A stretch of 8,090 nucleotides of DNA from Gammaproteobacteria bacterium. GTDB taxonomy: Bacteria; Pseudomonadota; Gammaproteobacteria; Enterobacterales; Alteromonadaceae. Positions within the stretch are counted from its first letter, which is position 1; each line of letters begins with the position of its first letter. Below the pieces are notes generated by a model. It saw only the letters and a list, made by a program, of their open reading frames with translations, ran no database searches and was not told where the DNA came from. A program made the translations under genes and the position numbers. This document shows positions 1-5,578 of the stretch, one piece after another. Location of the stretch: NCBI GenBank assembly GCA_023481025.1, contig JAMCWV010000112.1:1-8090 (forward strand), given 5' to 3'.

Positions 1-1804
1 CACCCGTATTACCCTACGCGGCTTTGGTGCGAGGGCTGCATTTGGTGTCCGCGGTGTACGTTTGCGCTTAGATGGTATTCCATTGTCGATGCCTGACGGA
101 CAAGCACAGACCTCAAGTATTTTGCTCGATGAGCCAAGTCAGGTCGAAGTGTTGCGAGGACCGTTTGCTGCAGTCTACGGCAACTCGGCTGGTGGTGTTA
201 TTGACTTACAGAGCGAGCGGCCACGTGAGTCACAATTTTCTGCCAATTTAAGTACGGGTAGCAGTGCCCGTGAACGTCAACATTTGCGTGGCGTGATTGC
301 TGATCAGAGGGAAGCCGGCAGCACTCTAAGCTTCGATTATGCCCGTTTTCGCACCGACGGTGATCGCCCTAATAGTGCTGTCGAGCGCGACCAGTGGGCA
401 TTGCGCGCGTATCACACCTTTGGCGACGGTATGGAGCTGATTCTCCGTGTCGACGATAACGACGCACCGTATTTGGGCGATCCACTAGCGCTGAGCCCCG
501 CGCAATGGCGAGAAAATCCTCGGCAAGTTGCAGCACAAGCGGAAACCTTTGGCACCCGAAAATCGATTCGTCATCGCCAACAATCACTAACCCTGCGGCA
601 GCGTGTGAGCGCTATTGAGTATTTGGCCAGCTGGCAAGTGAACGCATGGCGCGGTAAGCGTGAAATTGAACAGTATTTAGCCTTCCCCGGCAGTGCTATT
701 ACTCAAGCCGGCGGTGTCGTCGATTTGGCCCGCAGCTTCACCGGTGTGAATGCAGAAACGACCTGGCAACCCCGCACAAATTGGCGCGTAACCACGGCCT
801 TGGACTACGAAGAGCAAACTGACGAGCGGCTTGGCTTTGTTAATAATTTCGGCCAACGCGGCGATTTGCGACGCGATGAAACCGGCACCGTTGAAAGTCT
901 CGACGGCTCAGTGATTAGTGACCTACAAGTCAATGAACGCGTCGCATGGGTGACTGGGGTGCGTTACAGCCATCTCGATTTTGCTGTTGCTGACCGGTTT
1001 ATTGTCGAAGGCAACCCGGATGATAGCGGTGCAGTAAGTTATACCGAGTTTGCTTGGAGTACTGGGTTAAATTATGCCATTTCACCACAATTAAGCGCAT
1101 TTATTGCGACTGGGGAAGGGTTTGAAACACCGACCCTCACCGAAATGGCCTATCAAAACGAAGGCACAGGTCTAAATACGGATTTACGCGCAGCGAAACT
1201 TGAGCAGCACGAAATCGGCTTGAAATGGCTCAGTGCTGCATTGCAAGGTCAGGTCACCGTCTTTCAAATTAATACGCGCGACGACTTGGTTGTCGACCAA
1301 AGTTTGGATGGCCGCACAACCTATCGCAATGCCGCCCGAACGGAACGTGAAGGGCTGGAAATTAGCGGCATTTGGCGGTTTGGCCAAGACTGGAGCTGGC
1401 GCACAAGTTACACCTATTTAAACGCTAAATATGGCGGCGATGAAGTGGCCAGCGCGGGTAACCGTCTACCCGGCCTTGCGCGACATGAGTTGTTCCAACA
1501 GCTCGAGTGGCGGCCACTTGGCAGTGAACGACTGGAATTACTCGTGAATGCCCGTTATCGTTCAAACATCGCCACCAATGATGCAAACAGCGAATTTGCA
1601 CCGAGCGCTACGATATGGAATGCAGCCGTTCGCAGTAACGTTGTCGTTGATAATTGGCGCGTCCAACCTTGGTTACGCCTTGAGAACCTCACCGACAAAA
1701 CCTACGTCGGGTCTGTGGTTGTGAACCAAGGCAACGGCCGCTCATTTGAGCCAGCGCCAGGTCGTATTTGGATGGCTGGCGTCACGGTTGCGCGTAGCTT
1801 TTAG
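1..1804 (+). CDS. TonB-dependent outer-membrane receptor, 5'-truncated by window edge
   Basis: The reading frame is open from base 2, so the gene starts upstream of the window; the TTG at 62 is not its start. About 600 residues are visible. The first ~70 carry the late part of the plug domain, with the typical run ITLRGFGARAAFGVRGVR, then LDGIPLSMPDGQ and EVLRGPFAAVYGNSAGGVI. The rest is a beta-barrel rich in alternating aromatic/polar strands, with a late segment LRLENLTDKTYVGS and a C-terminal phenylalanine (VARSF), the usual signal for barrel assembly. Such receptors import iron chelates, cobalamin, other metals or sugars through the outer membrane using TonB-ExbBD energy; the substrate cannot be told from this sequence. 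The signal peptide, TonB box and early plug (perhaps 100 residues, by comparison with a ~700-residue family norm) lie outside. Its stop overlaps the stop of the convergent regulator gene. The family call is firm; the ligand is unknown. Confidence 0.95.
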   Translation, partial: TRITLRGFGARAAFGVRGVRLRLDGIPLSMPDGQAQTSSILLDEPSQVEVLRGPFAAVYGNSAGGVIDLQSERPRESQFSANLSTGSSARERQHLRGVIADQREAGSTLSFDYARFRTDGDRPNSAVERDQWALRAYHTFGDGMELILRVDDNDAPYLGDPLALSPAQWRENPRQVAAQAETFGTRKSIRHRQQSLTLRQRVSAIEYLASWQVNAWRGKREIEQYLAFPGSAITQAGGVVDLARSFTGVNAETTWQPRTNWRVTTALDYEEQTDERLGFVNNFGQRGDLRRDETGTVESLDGSVISDLQVNERVAWVTGVRYSHLDFAVADRFIVEGNPDDSGAVSYTEFAWSTGLNYAISPQLSAFIATGEGFETPTLTEMAYQNEGTGLNTDLRAAKLEQHEIGLKWLSAALQGQVTVFQINTRDDLVVDQSLDGRTTYRNAARTEREGLEISGIWRFGQDWSWRTSYTYLNAKYGGDEVASAGNRLPGLARHELFQQLEWRPLGSERLELLVNARYRSNIATNDANSEFAPSATIWNAAVRSNVVVDNWRVQPWLRLENLTDKTYVGSVVVNQGNGRSFEPAPGRIWMAGVTVARSF

Positions 1805-3177
1805 TTTTTGTCACCCTCTAACCAACGATACAAGGTGCGGCGGGTGACACCGAGAATATCGGCGGCTTTGCGTTTGTTGCCGCCGGTTTCTCGTAGAACA
1901 TACTGGACATAGTCTTGCTGTACTTCATTAAGCGTACGTAAGGGCTGAGCATCTTGCTCTGTACGATTGTTGTCGGCGATTTGAGGTGCAAGTTGCGTGG
2001 CGGCCAAGCGCATGCGCTCAGGCAAATGCTCCGGTTCAATCACATCCTCTTGGCAAAACGTGACGGCGCGCTCAATGGCGTTACGCAGCTCACGAATATT
2101 TCCCGGAAACGGGTATTGATAGATTAAGTCCAGCGTCGCGGCACTAAATTGACGCGCTGCACCAGACGCTTGGGTAAGCTCGGCAAGAATATGCTGAGCA
2201 AGCAGCTCACGATCATCACCACGCTCTCGCAGCGCCGGAATTTGTAAGGTTAATGCTTCAAGTCGGTAAAACAAGTCTTGGCGGAAGTCGCCCTCGCTGA
2301 CTCGAGTTTCCAGATCACGGTGAGTCGCTGCAATAATTCGAACATTAACCTGCACTTCATGATCGGCACCAACAGGACGCATGGTGCCTTCTTGCAGCAC
2401 GCGTAATAGTTTAGCTTGTAACTCTAAAGGCATTTCACCAATTTCGTCGAGCAACAAGGTACCACCGTCGGCTTCTTTAAGTAGGCCCGTGCGGGCTTTT
2501 TGAGCGCCGGTAAATGCTCCTGCGGCGTGGCCGAAAAATTCACTTTCCATCAGCTCAGTCGGAATGCCGGCACAGTTCACCGCCAAAAATGGCTGGTTTG
2601 CTCGTGGACTTTCTGCATGAATGGCTTTCGCCACCAACTCCTTTCCGGTACCACTTTCACCTAGCACCAACACCGGTGCGTCGGTAGCAGCAACCTGTTG
2701 AATGTTTTGGTAGAGCTGGCGCATCACCCGACTATGGCCAATCATGCCGTGGAAGCTTTCACCATGGGTTTGCTCGCGTAATTGACTGACTTCCTGTTCA
2801 AGCCGACGATGCTTCAACAAGCGCTGAATGGTCAGTAACAAATGCTCCATGTCCAAAGGTTTGGTCATAAAGTCATCTGCACCTTGTTTCAACGCCGCGA
2901 CCGCCTGACTGACTGAACCAAATGCCGTAATCAGTAACATCACGGGAGCAGGTGACAATGATTGCACTTGCTTGACTAAGCTCATACCGTCTGCGCCCGG
3001 AAGGCGCAAGTCGCTGAGAACTAAGTCAGGCTGCCAGCTCTCTATTTGCGGCCAAGCATCTTCGACCGAAAGAAAATGGCGCACCCGAAACCCCTCGGAC
3101 TCAAGCTCTTCAACTAAGAGCTCGGCCAGTCCAGGATCATCTTCGACAACGATAATGCGTTCATTCCACTTCGCCAT
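1801..3177 (-). CDS. Sigma-54-dependent response regulator (NtrC family)
   Basis: A 458-residue cytoplasmic transcription activator with three domains. The receiver domain (~1-122) has acidic residues E12/D13/D14, phospho-acceptor D56 in LVLSDLRLPGADG, T84 and K106 (MTKP). The central AAA+ domain (~144-375) has Walker A GESGTGKE (173-180), a sigma-54 contact loop GAFTGA (220-225), Walker B GGTLLLDEIGEM (238-249) and FPGNIREL (357-364). A Fis-type helix-turn-helix ends the protein (GNKRKAADILGVTRRTLYRWL). All catalytic and sigma-54-contact motifs are intact, so it should remodel sigma-54 RNA polymerase after phosphorylation. The ATG is preceded by GGAGAG at 3181-3186. It lies 20 nt after the kinase gene on the same strand, its probable partner. 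A divergent sigma-54 promoter at 4900-4916 is the obvious candidate target. The last codon overlaps the receptor gene's stop. I assign no gene name, because NtrC-type regulators are too numerous to name from sequence alone. Confidence 0.95.
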   Translation of the reverse strand: MAKWNERIIVVEDDPGLAELLVEELESEGFRVRHFLSVEDAWPQIESWQPDLVLSDLRLPGADGMSLVKQVQSLSPAPVMLLITAFGSVSQAVAALKQGADDFMTKPLDMEHLLLTIQRLLKHRRLEQEVSQLREQTHGESFHGMIGHSRVMRQLYQNIQQVAATDAPVLVLGESGTGKELVAKAIHAESPRANQPFLAVNCAGIPTELMESEFFGHAAGAFTGAQKARTGLLKEADGGTLLLDEIGEMPLELQAKLLRVLQEGTMRPVGADHEVQVNVRIIAATHRDLETRVSEGDFRQDLFYRLEALTLQIPALRERGDDRELLAQHILAELTQASGAARQFSAATLDLIYQYPFPGNIRELRNAIERAVTFCQEDVIEPEHLPERMRLAATQLAPQIADNNRTEQDAQPLRTLNEVQQDYVQYVLRETGGNKRKAADILGVTRRTLYRWLEGDKN

Positions 3178-3180
3178 GTT

Positions 3181-3186
3181 CTCTCC
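3181..3186 (-). promoter_or_regulatory. Ribosome binding site of the response regulator gene
   Basis: On the minus strand GGAGAG lies three bases before the ATG at 3177. It supports this start and shows that the regulator is translated independently of the kinase, whose stop codon is 20 nt upstream. Confidence 0.75.
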
Positions 3187-3197
3187 AACGACAACCG

Positions 3198-4742
3198 TTA
3201 GGTTGCTAACTTCAACGTTAACGTCGCAATACAGCCGCGGCCTTCAGAATTGTTTTCTAACCTTAAGTGCCCGCGATATTCTTGTGCGACATTGGTTACA
3301 ATCGCTAATCCCAAGCCGGTGCCTTCGCCTTGTCCTTTAGTGGTGACAAACGGCTCCATCAGCTCCTGTTCAGACAATGCCTCGCTGAGACCGGGGCCAT
3401 CATCGAGTACACGAATTGTCACTTCGGGCTGCTGCCTTGAGTGCAGGCTGACCGGGCCAGATTCATAGTCGACCTGCACGACCACCCATTGGTCGGCAAC
3501 TTGTGCCGCATTACGGACGAGGTTCACCAACGCGAGTTCAAGCCGCGACGCACTTGCATAAAAAGTCGGTAGCGGCTGGTCGGGCAGGATAAGCCGCAAT
3601 TGCAGCGCTTCGTCATCAAGTTCATGACGAATACTGTCTAACACGCCTTGTAATAACTCCGGTAAATTTAATGCCGCGTCATCGGTAACCTCTTCTAGGT
3701 GCTCCTCGGCGGGGCGGCAATAGTTCAGGAGCTGCTGTACTATTCGGGTCAACCGTGCCACTTGGCCACGAATCGCGTTTAATTGACGCTGCCGGTCGGG
3801 ATCGCTTTCTTTGCGCAATAAACGCTGAGCGCGGCCGTCAATGACCGTCAGTGGCGCACCAAGTTCATGCGCTATACCGCTAGCGACATTACCAATCGCT
3901 GCCATTTTTTCTTGATGCTGGAGCTTTTCGGCAAGTTCTTGCTCTTGGAGTCGCGCCTGTTCGAGTTCTTCGTCTTTGCGCTCAATACTGTCGAGCATTT
4001 GATTCAAACCACGGGCGATTTCTGCCACTTCACCCGGCCCATCGGTCGCCGTTCGATAATCTCGCTGTCCTGCTTCTACCCGCGTCATTGCTTGCTTTAG
4101 CTGATTGACGTGACGACCAACACCGCGATAGTGACCAAAAATCACCACGGTTAACGTCAGTAACGCCATCGCTAGCCAAATCACCCAAGCTGCTCGAGTC
4201 AAACGTGCAAAGGATGCATCGAAGTCGCTGGCCTGGCGATTAATTTGAATAAATCCGTTCGGTTGTCCAAGCGGATCGAACAGAGGCAAAAACTGCGAGT
4301 ACATTTCCACGCCGGAAATTTGTCGCGTGCGCTCTTGCTGCTCGCCGGTCAACACCACTTCCTGTGCGACCCGGCTGCGACTGAGGTCACGCGACGCAAT
4401 ACCCGCTGCTGCTACTCGATTGCCGTTGGCATCGTATACCGACGCACCATACACTCGACCGATTTCAAATACCGACTCGAGTGCACGTTGTACCGCCTCT
4501 TCGTCATTCTCCAAAATGGCTTCTTGCACCGGTAAGCGGATGGCCCGCCCCAGCAACTCCAAATCATCCTTTAGTCGTTCGGTTTCAAGACTATTGAGTC
4601 GCTCAATACCAACCCCCAGTCCGATACCAACAATGGCGAGCATGGGAATCACGACGTAGATCATGAGCGCGCGCTGAACACCCGATAACTTCCACCACGA
4701 GGCAGATGACGCTGAATTTCTTTTCACATTAAGTTCTCGCAT
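3198..4742 (-). CDS. Membrane sensor histidine kinase
   Basis: A 514-residue inner-membrane kinase. One transmembrane helix (~24-46) is followed by a periplasmic sensor region of about 135 residues (~50-183), a second helix (~184-204), a HAMP linker (~205-258), a short coiled coil (~255-280), a HisKA domain with phospho-acceptor H292 in AHELGAPL, and an HATPase domain. The HATPase has an N box (N407, N411 in LVNLVRNAAQ), a G1 box DDGPGL (447-452), an F box EPFVTTK (463-469) and a G2 box GEGTGLGLAI (472-481). All catalytic boxes are present. The sensor region contains VYGASVYDANGNRVAAAG, reminiscent of PAS-like (PDC/Cache) extracellular sensors, but I cannot name its ligand. It is followed 20 nt later by the NtrC-type regulator, its likely phosphotransfer partner. 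The ATG at 4742 lacks a good Shine-Dalgarno; GTG at 4727, five codons in, follows GAGAA and could be the true start. Either choice keeps every domain. Confidence 0.95.
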   Translation of the reverse strand: MRELNVKRNSASSASWWKLSGVQRALMIYVVIPMLAIVGIGLGVGIERLNSLETERLKDDLELLGRAIRLPVQEAILENDEEAVQRALESVFEIGRVYGASVYDANGNRVAAAGIASRDLSRSRVAQEVVLTGEQQERTRQISGVEMYSQFLPLFDPLGQPNGFIQINRQASDFDASFARLTRAAWVIWLAMALLTLTVVIFGHYRGVGRHVNQLKQAMTRVEAGQRDYRTATDGPGEVAEIARGLNQMLDSIERKDEELEQARLQEQELAEKLQHQEKMAAIGNVASGIAHELGAPLTVIDGRAQRLLRKESDPDRQRQLNAIRGQVARLTRIVQQLLNYCRPAEEHLEEVTDDAALNLPELLQGVLDSIRHELDDEALQLRLILPDQPLPTFYASASRLELALVNLVRNAAQVADQWVVVQVDYESGPVSLHSRQQPEVTIRVLDDGPGLSEALSEQELMEPFVTTKGQGEGTGLGLAIVTNVAQEYRGHLRLENNSEGRGCIATLTLKLAT

Positions 4743-4752
4743 TGGCTAATTC

Positions 4753-4791
4753 TGACACAAAATGACACGGACATAAATGACACATGTGACA
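4753..4791 (-). repeat. Cluster of five TGTC(A/C) repeats, candidate activator binding sites
   Basis: Read on the minus strand, TGTCA, TGTCA, TGTCC, TGTCA and TGTCA occur in about 40 bp, with starts spaced 9, 9, 6 and 10 bases apart; on the plus strand they read TGACA. The cluster includes the palindrome CACATGTG (4781-4788). It ends 11 bases before the kinase ATG and lies about 136-174 bases upstream of the predicted start of the sigma-54 promoter for the divergent gene, a normal enhancer distance for an NtrC-type activator. That it binds the neighbouring regulator is inferred. It could also be a site for another repressor, or chance in AT-rich DNA. Confidence 0.5.
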
Positions 4792-4793
4792 TA

Positions 4794-4799
4794 AGTATA
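4794..4799 (-). promoter_or_regulatory. Possible -10 element of the kinase-regulator operon
   Basis: TATACT on the minus strand is a good match to a sigma-70 -10 hexamer. It would start transcription near 4787, giving a leader of about 45 bases. No convincing -35 is found 16-18 bases upstream, so activity may be weak or activator-dependent. The TGTC(A/C) cluster would lie just downstream of this start, a position suited to repression. Confidence 0.3.
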
Positions 4800-4869
4800 C
4801 ACTTTAGGCGCCCAAAAGCGTCTGTTAAGATTCTGCCAAGATTGCGTAAATTTGAAATAGATAGTTTTA

Positions 4870-4882
4870 GATCAATGGCTTA
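4870..4882 (+). promoter_or_regulatory. Candidate IHF binding site
   Basis: GATCAATGGCTTA matches the IHF consensus WATCAANNNNTTR at every defined position except the first, and is preceded by an A/T-rich stretch (about 4846-4869), as is common for IHF sites. It sits between the upstream repeat cluster and the -24/-12 promoter, where IHF normally bends DNA to bring an enhancer-bound activator onto sigma-54 polymerase. Binding is inferred from sequence alone. Confidence 0.55.
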
Positions 4883-4899
4883 GGCGTTTATTCTAAAAG

Positions 4900-4916
4900 T
4901 TGGCATGGTCTTCGCT
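4900..4916 (+). promoter_or_regulatory. Sigma-54 (RpoN) -24/-12 promoter of the DUF4168 gene
   Basis: TTGGCATGGTCTTCGCT fits the sigma-54 consensus YTGGCACGRNNNTTGCW with only two deviations (T for C at 4906 and C for T at 4913). The essential GG (4902-4903) and GC (4914-4915) are present with the required 10 bases between them. Transcription should begin near 4926-4927, giving a leader of about 42 bases before the ATG at 4969. The adjacent divergent operon encodes a sigma-54 activator with an intact GAFTGA loop, which strengthens the call. Confidence 0.8.
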
Positions 4917-4958
4917 TTATTCTTCAGTGACAACTTAAGAAATTTGAAAAACGTCCAC

Positions 4959-4965
4959 AGGAGGA
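4959..4965 (+). promoter_or_regulatory. Strong ribosome binding site of the DUF4168 gene
   Basis: AGGAGGA is a near-perfect anti-16S match ending three bases before the ATG at 4969. It fixes the start and suggests high translation once the sigma-54 promoter is active. Confidence 0.85.
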
Positions 4966-4968
4966 CTC

Positions 4969-5364
4969 ATGTTAAAACGTACTTTTGCACTTTCAGCTCT
5001 CGTTGCCGCAATGTTCGCCACACCGGCGCTAGCACAAGATCAAGATGCAGCGGCGTATGCGCAACAGCAAATGGAACAAATGGCGAATGAGCCAGTGACC
5101 GATGAGCAACTTGAGAAGTTCGTCGAAGCAATTGAGCACATTGAACGCATTAACAATGAGTTTGTAACAGCTTTAGAAAGCGTTGAAACTCAAGAAGCAG
5201 CGCAAGAATTACAAATGAACGCTCAGCGTGAGATGGTTGAGTCAGTTGAAGAAACCGGATTAAGCGTCGAAGAGTACAACGCACTAGCCTATCGTTTGCA
5301 GAACGATCCAGAAGTTCAGCGCCGCGTTGAAGAGATGCGTGAAGACGAAGATGAGCGCTATTAA
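4969..5364 (+). CDS. Small exported DUF4168-type protein
   Basis: A 131-residue protein with a clear Sec signal peptide: basic MLKRT, a hydrophobic core, then ATPALA, with cleavage expected after A22. The mature ~109 residues are acidic, rich in Glu and Gln, and look almost wholly helical. The order VTDEQLEKFVEAIEHIERIN, then QELQMNAQREMVESVEETGL, SVEEYNALAYRLQNDPEVQ fits my recollection of the DUF4168 family, whose function is not known to me. It is likely periplasmic. There is no lipobox, transmembrane segment or cysteine in the mature part. It has its own sigma-54 promoter (4900-4916), a very strong ribosome binding site and its own terminator (5398-5425), so it is probably a single-gene transcript. 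The adjacent divergent kinase/regulator pair is the natural controller. A role as an envelope stress or surface factor is only a guess. Confidence 0.88.
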   Translation: MLKRTFALSALVAAMFATPALAQDQDAAAYAQQQMEQMANEPVTDEQLEKFVEAIEHIERINNEFVTALESVETQEAAQELQMNAQREMVESVEETGLSVEEYNALAYRLQNDPEVQRRVEEMREDEDERY

Positions 5365-5397
5365 TCAATTGCTTTAATTAGTGATTAGCACTCCCCC

Positions 5398-5425
5398 AAG
5401 CCCCGACTTCGGTCGGGGCTTTTTT
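5398..5425 (+). terminator. Rho-independent terminator after the DUF4168 gene
   Basis: A perfect 10-bp stem, AAGCCCCGAC (5398-5407) with GTCGGGGCTT (5412-5421), is closed by a stable TTCG tetraloop and runs into a T tract ending at 5425. It lies 34 bases after the stop codon and separates this gene from the peptidase gene downstream. Confidence 0.95.
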
Positions 5426-5488
5426 GTCTGCAATGCACTGTGTTTGCTCATTCTGTTCTGACGTTATGCTAATAGCGAATTTTTACGG

Positions 5489-5494
5489 TATGAT
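5489..5494 (+). promoter_or_regulatory. Possible -10 element of the peptidase gene
   Basis: TATGAT is a 5/6 match to the sigma-70 -10 hexamer, located between the upstream terminator and the peptidase start. The hexamers 16-19 bases upstream (for example TTATGC at 5464-5469) match TTGACA poorly. A start near 5501 would give a leader of about 78 bases. Some promoter is needed here because the preceding gene ends in a strong terminator. Confidence 0.4.
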
Positions 5495-5514
5495 ATTGAC
5501 GTTCGCGTGCAGCA

Positions 5515-5533
5515 AGACGTCCCGAGAACGTCT
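5515..5533. repeat. Inverted repeat AGACGT/ACGTCT in the peptidase leader
   Basis: AGACGT (5515-5520) and ACGTCT (5528-5533) form a 6-bp inverted repeat with a 7-base spacer. Two further GACGTT copies lie upstream at 5460-5465 and 5498-5503. Together they may be operator half-sites for an unidentified regulator; a small RNA hairpin or chance are alternatives. Confidence 0.35.
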
Positions 5534-5578
5534 CCACTGCATGTCATTGTCCGAGATAACAACAGAAGAGGAATCACC

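Noticed and set aside
1810..1848. Inverted repeat GTCACCC/GGGTGAC just past the receptor stop, as a possible terminator
   Set aside because: The arms are 25 bases apart, there is no T tract after them, and they lie inside codons of the regulator's helix-turn-helix.
3192..3205. Small hairpin CAACC-GTTA-GGTTG at the kinase stop codon
   Set aside because: Only 5 bp with no T tract; too weak for a terminator, and the regulator must be co-transcribed across it.
3867..4659. Several plus-strand open frames opposite the kinase gene
   Set aside because: They are all overlapped by the intact kinase, have low-complexity Ser/Arg/Cys-rich translations and no domain features.
4822..4840. A sigma-54-like TTGGCAG...AAC sequence on the minus strand, facing the kinase gene
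   Set aside because: The -24 half fits, but the required GC at -12 is AC and the neighbouring bases also deviate, so it is unlikely to act as a sigma-54 promoter.
5507..5578. Upstream extension of the peptidase by 24 codons from an alternative start at 5507
   Set aside because: The extension is charged and would bury the lipoprotein signal; the ATG at 5579 has a good ribosome site and begins directly with a normal signal ending in LAAC.
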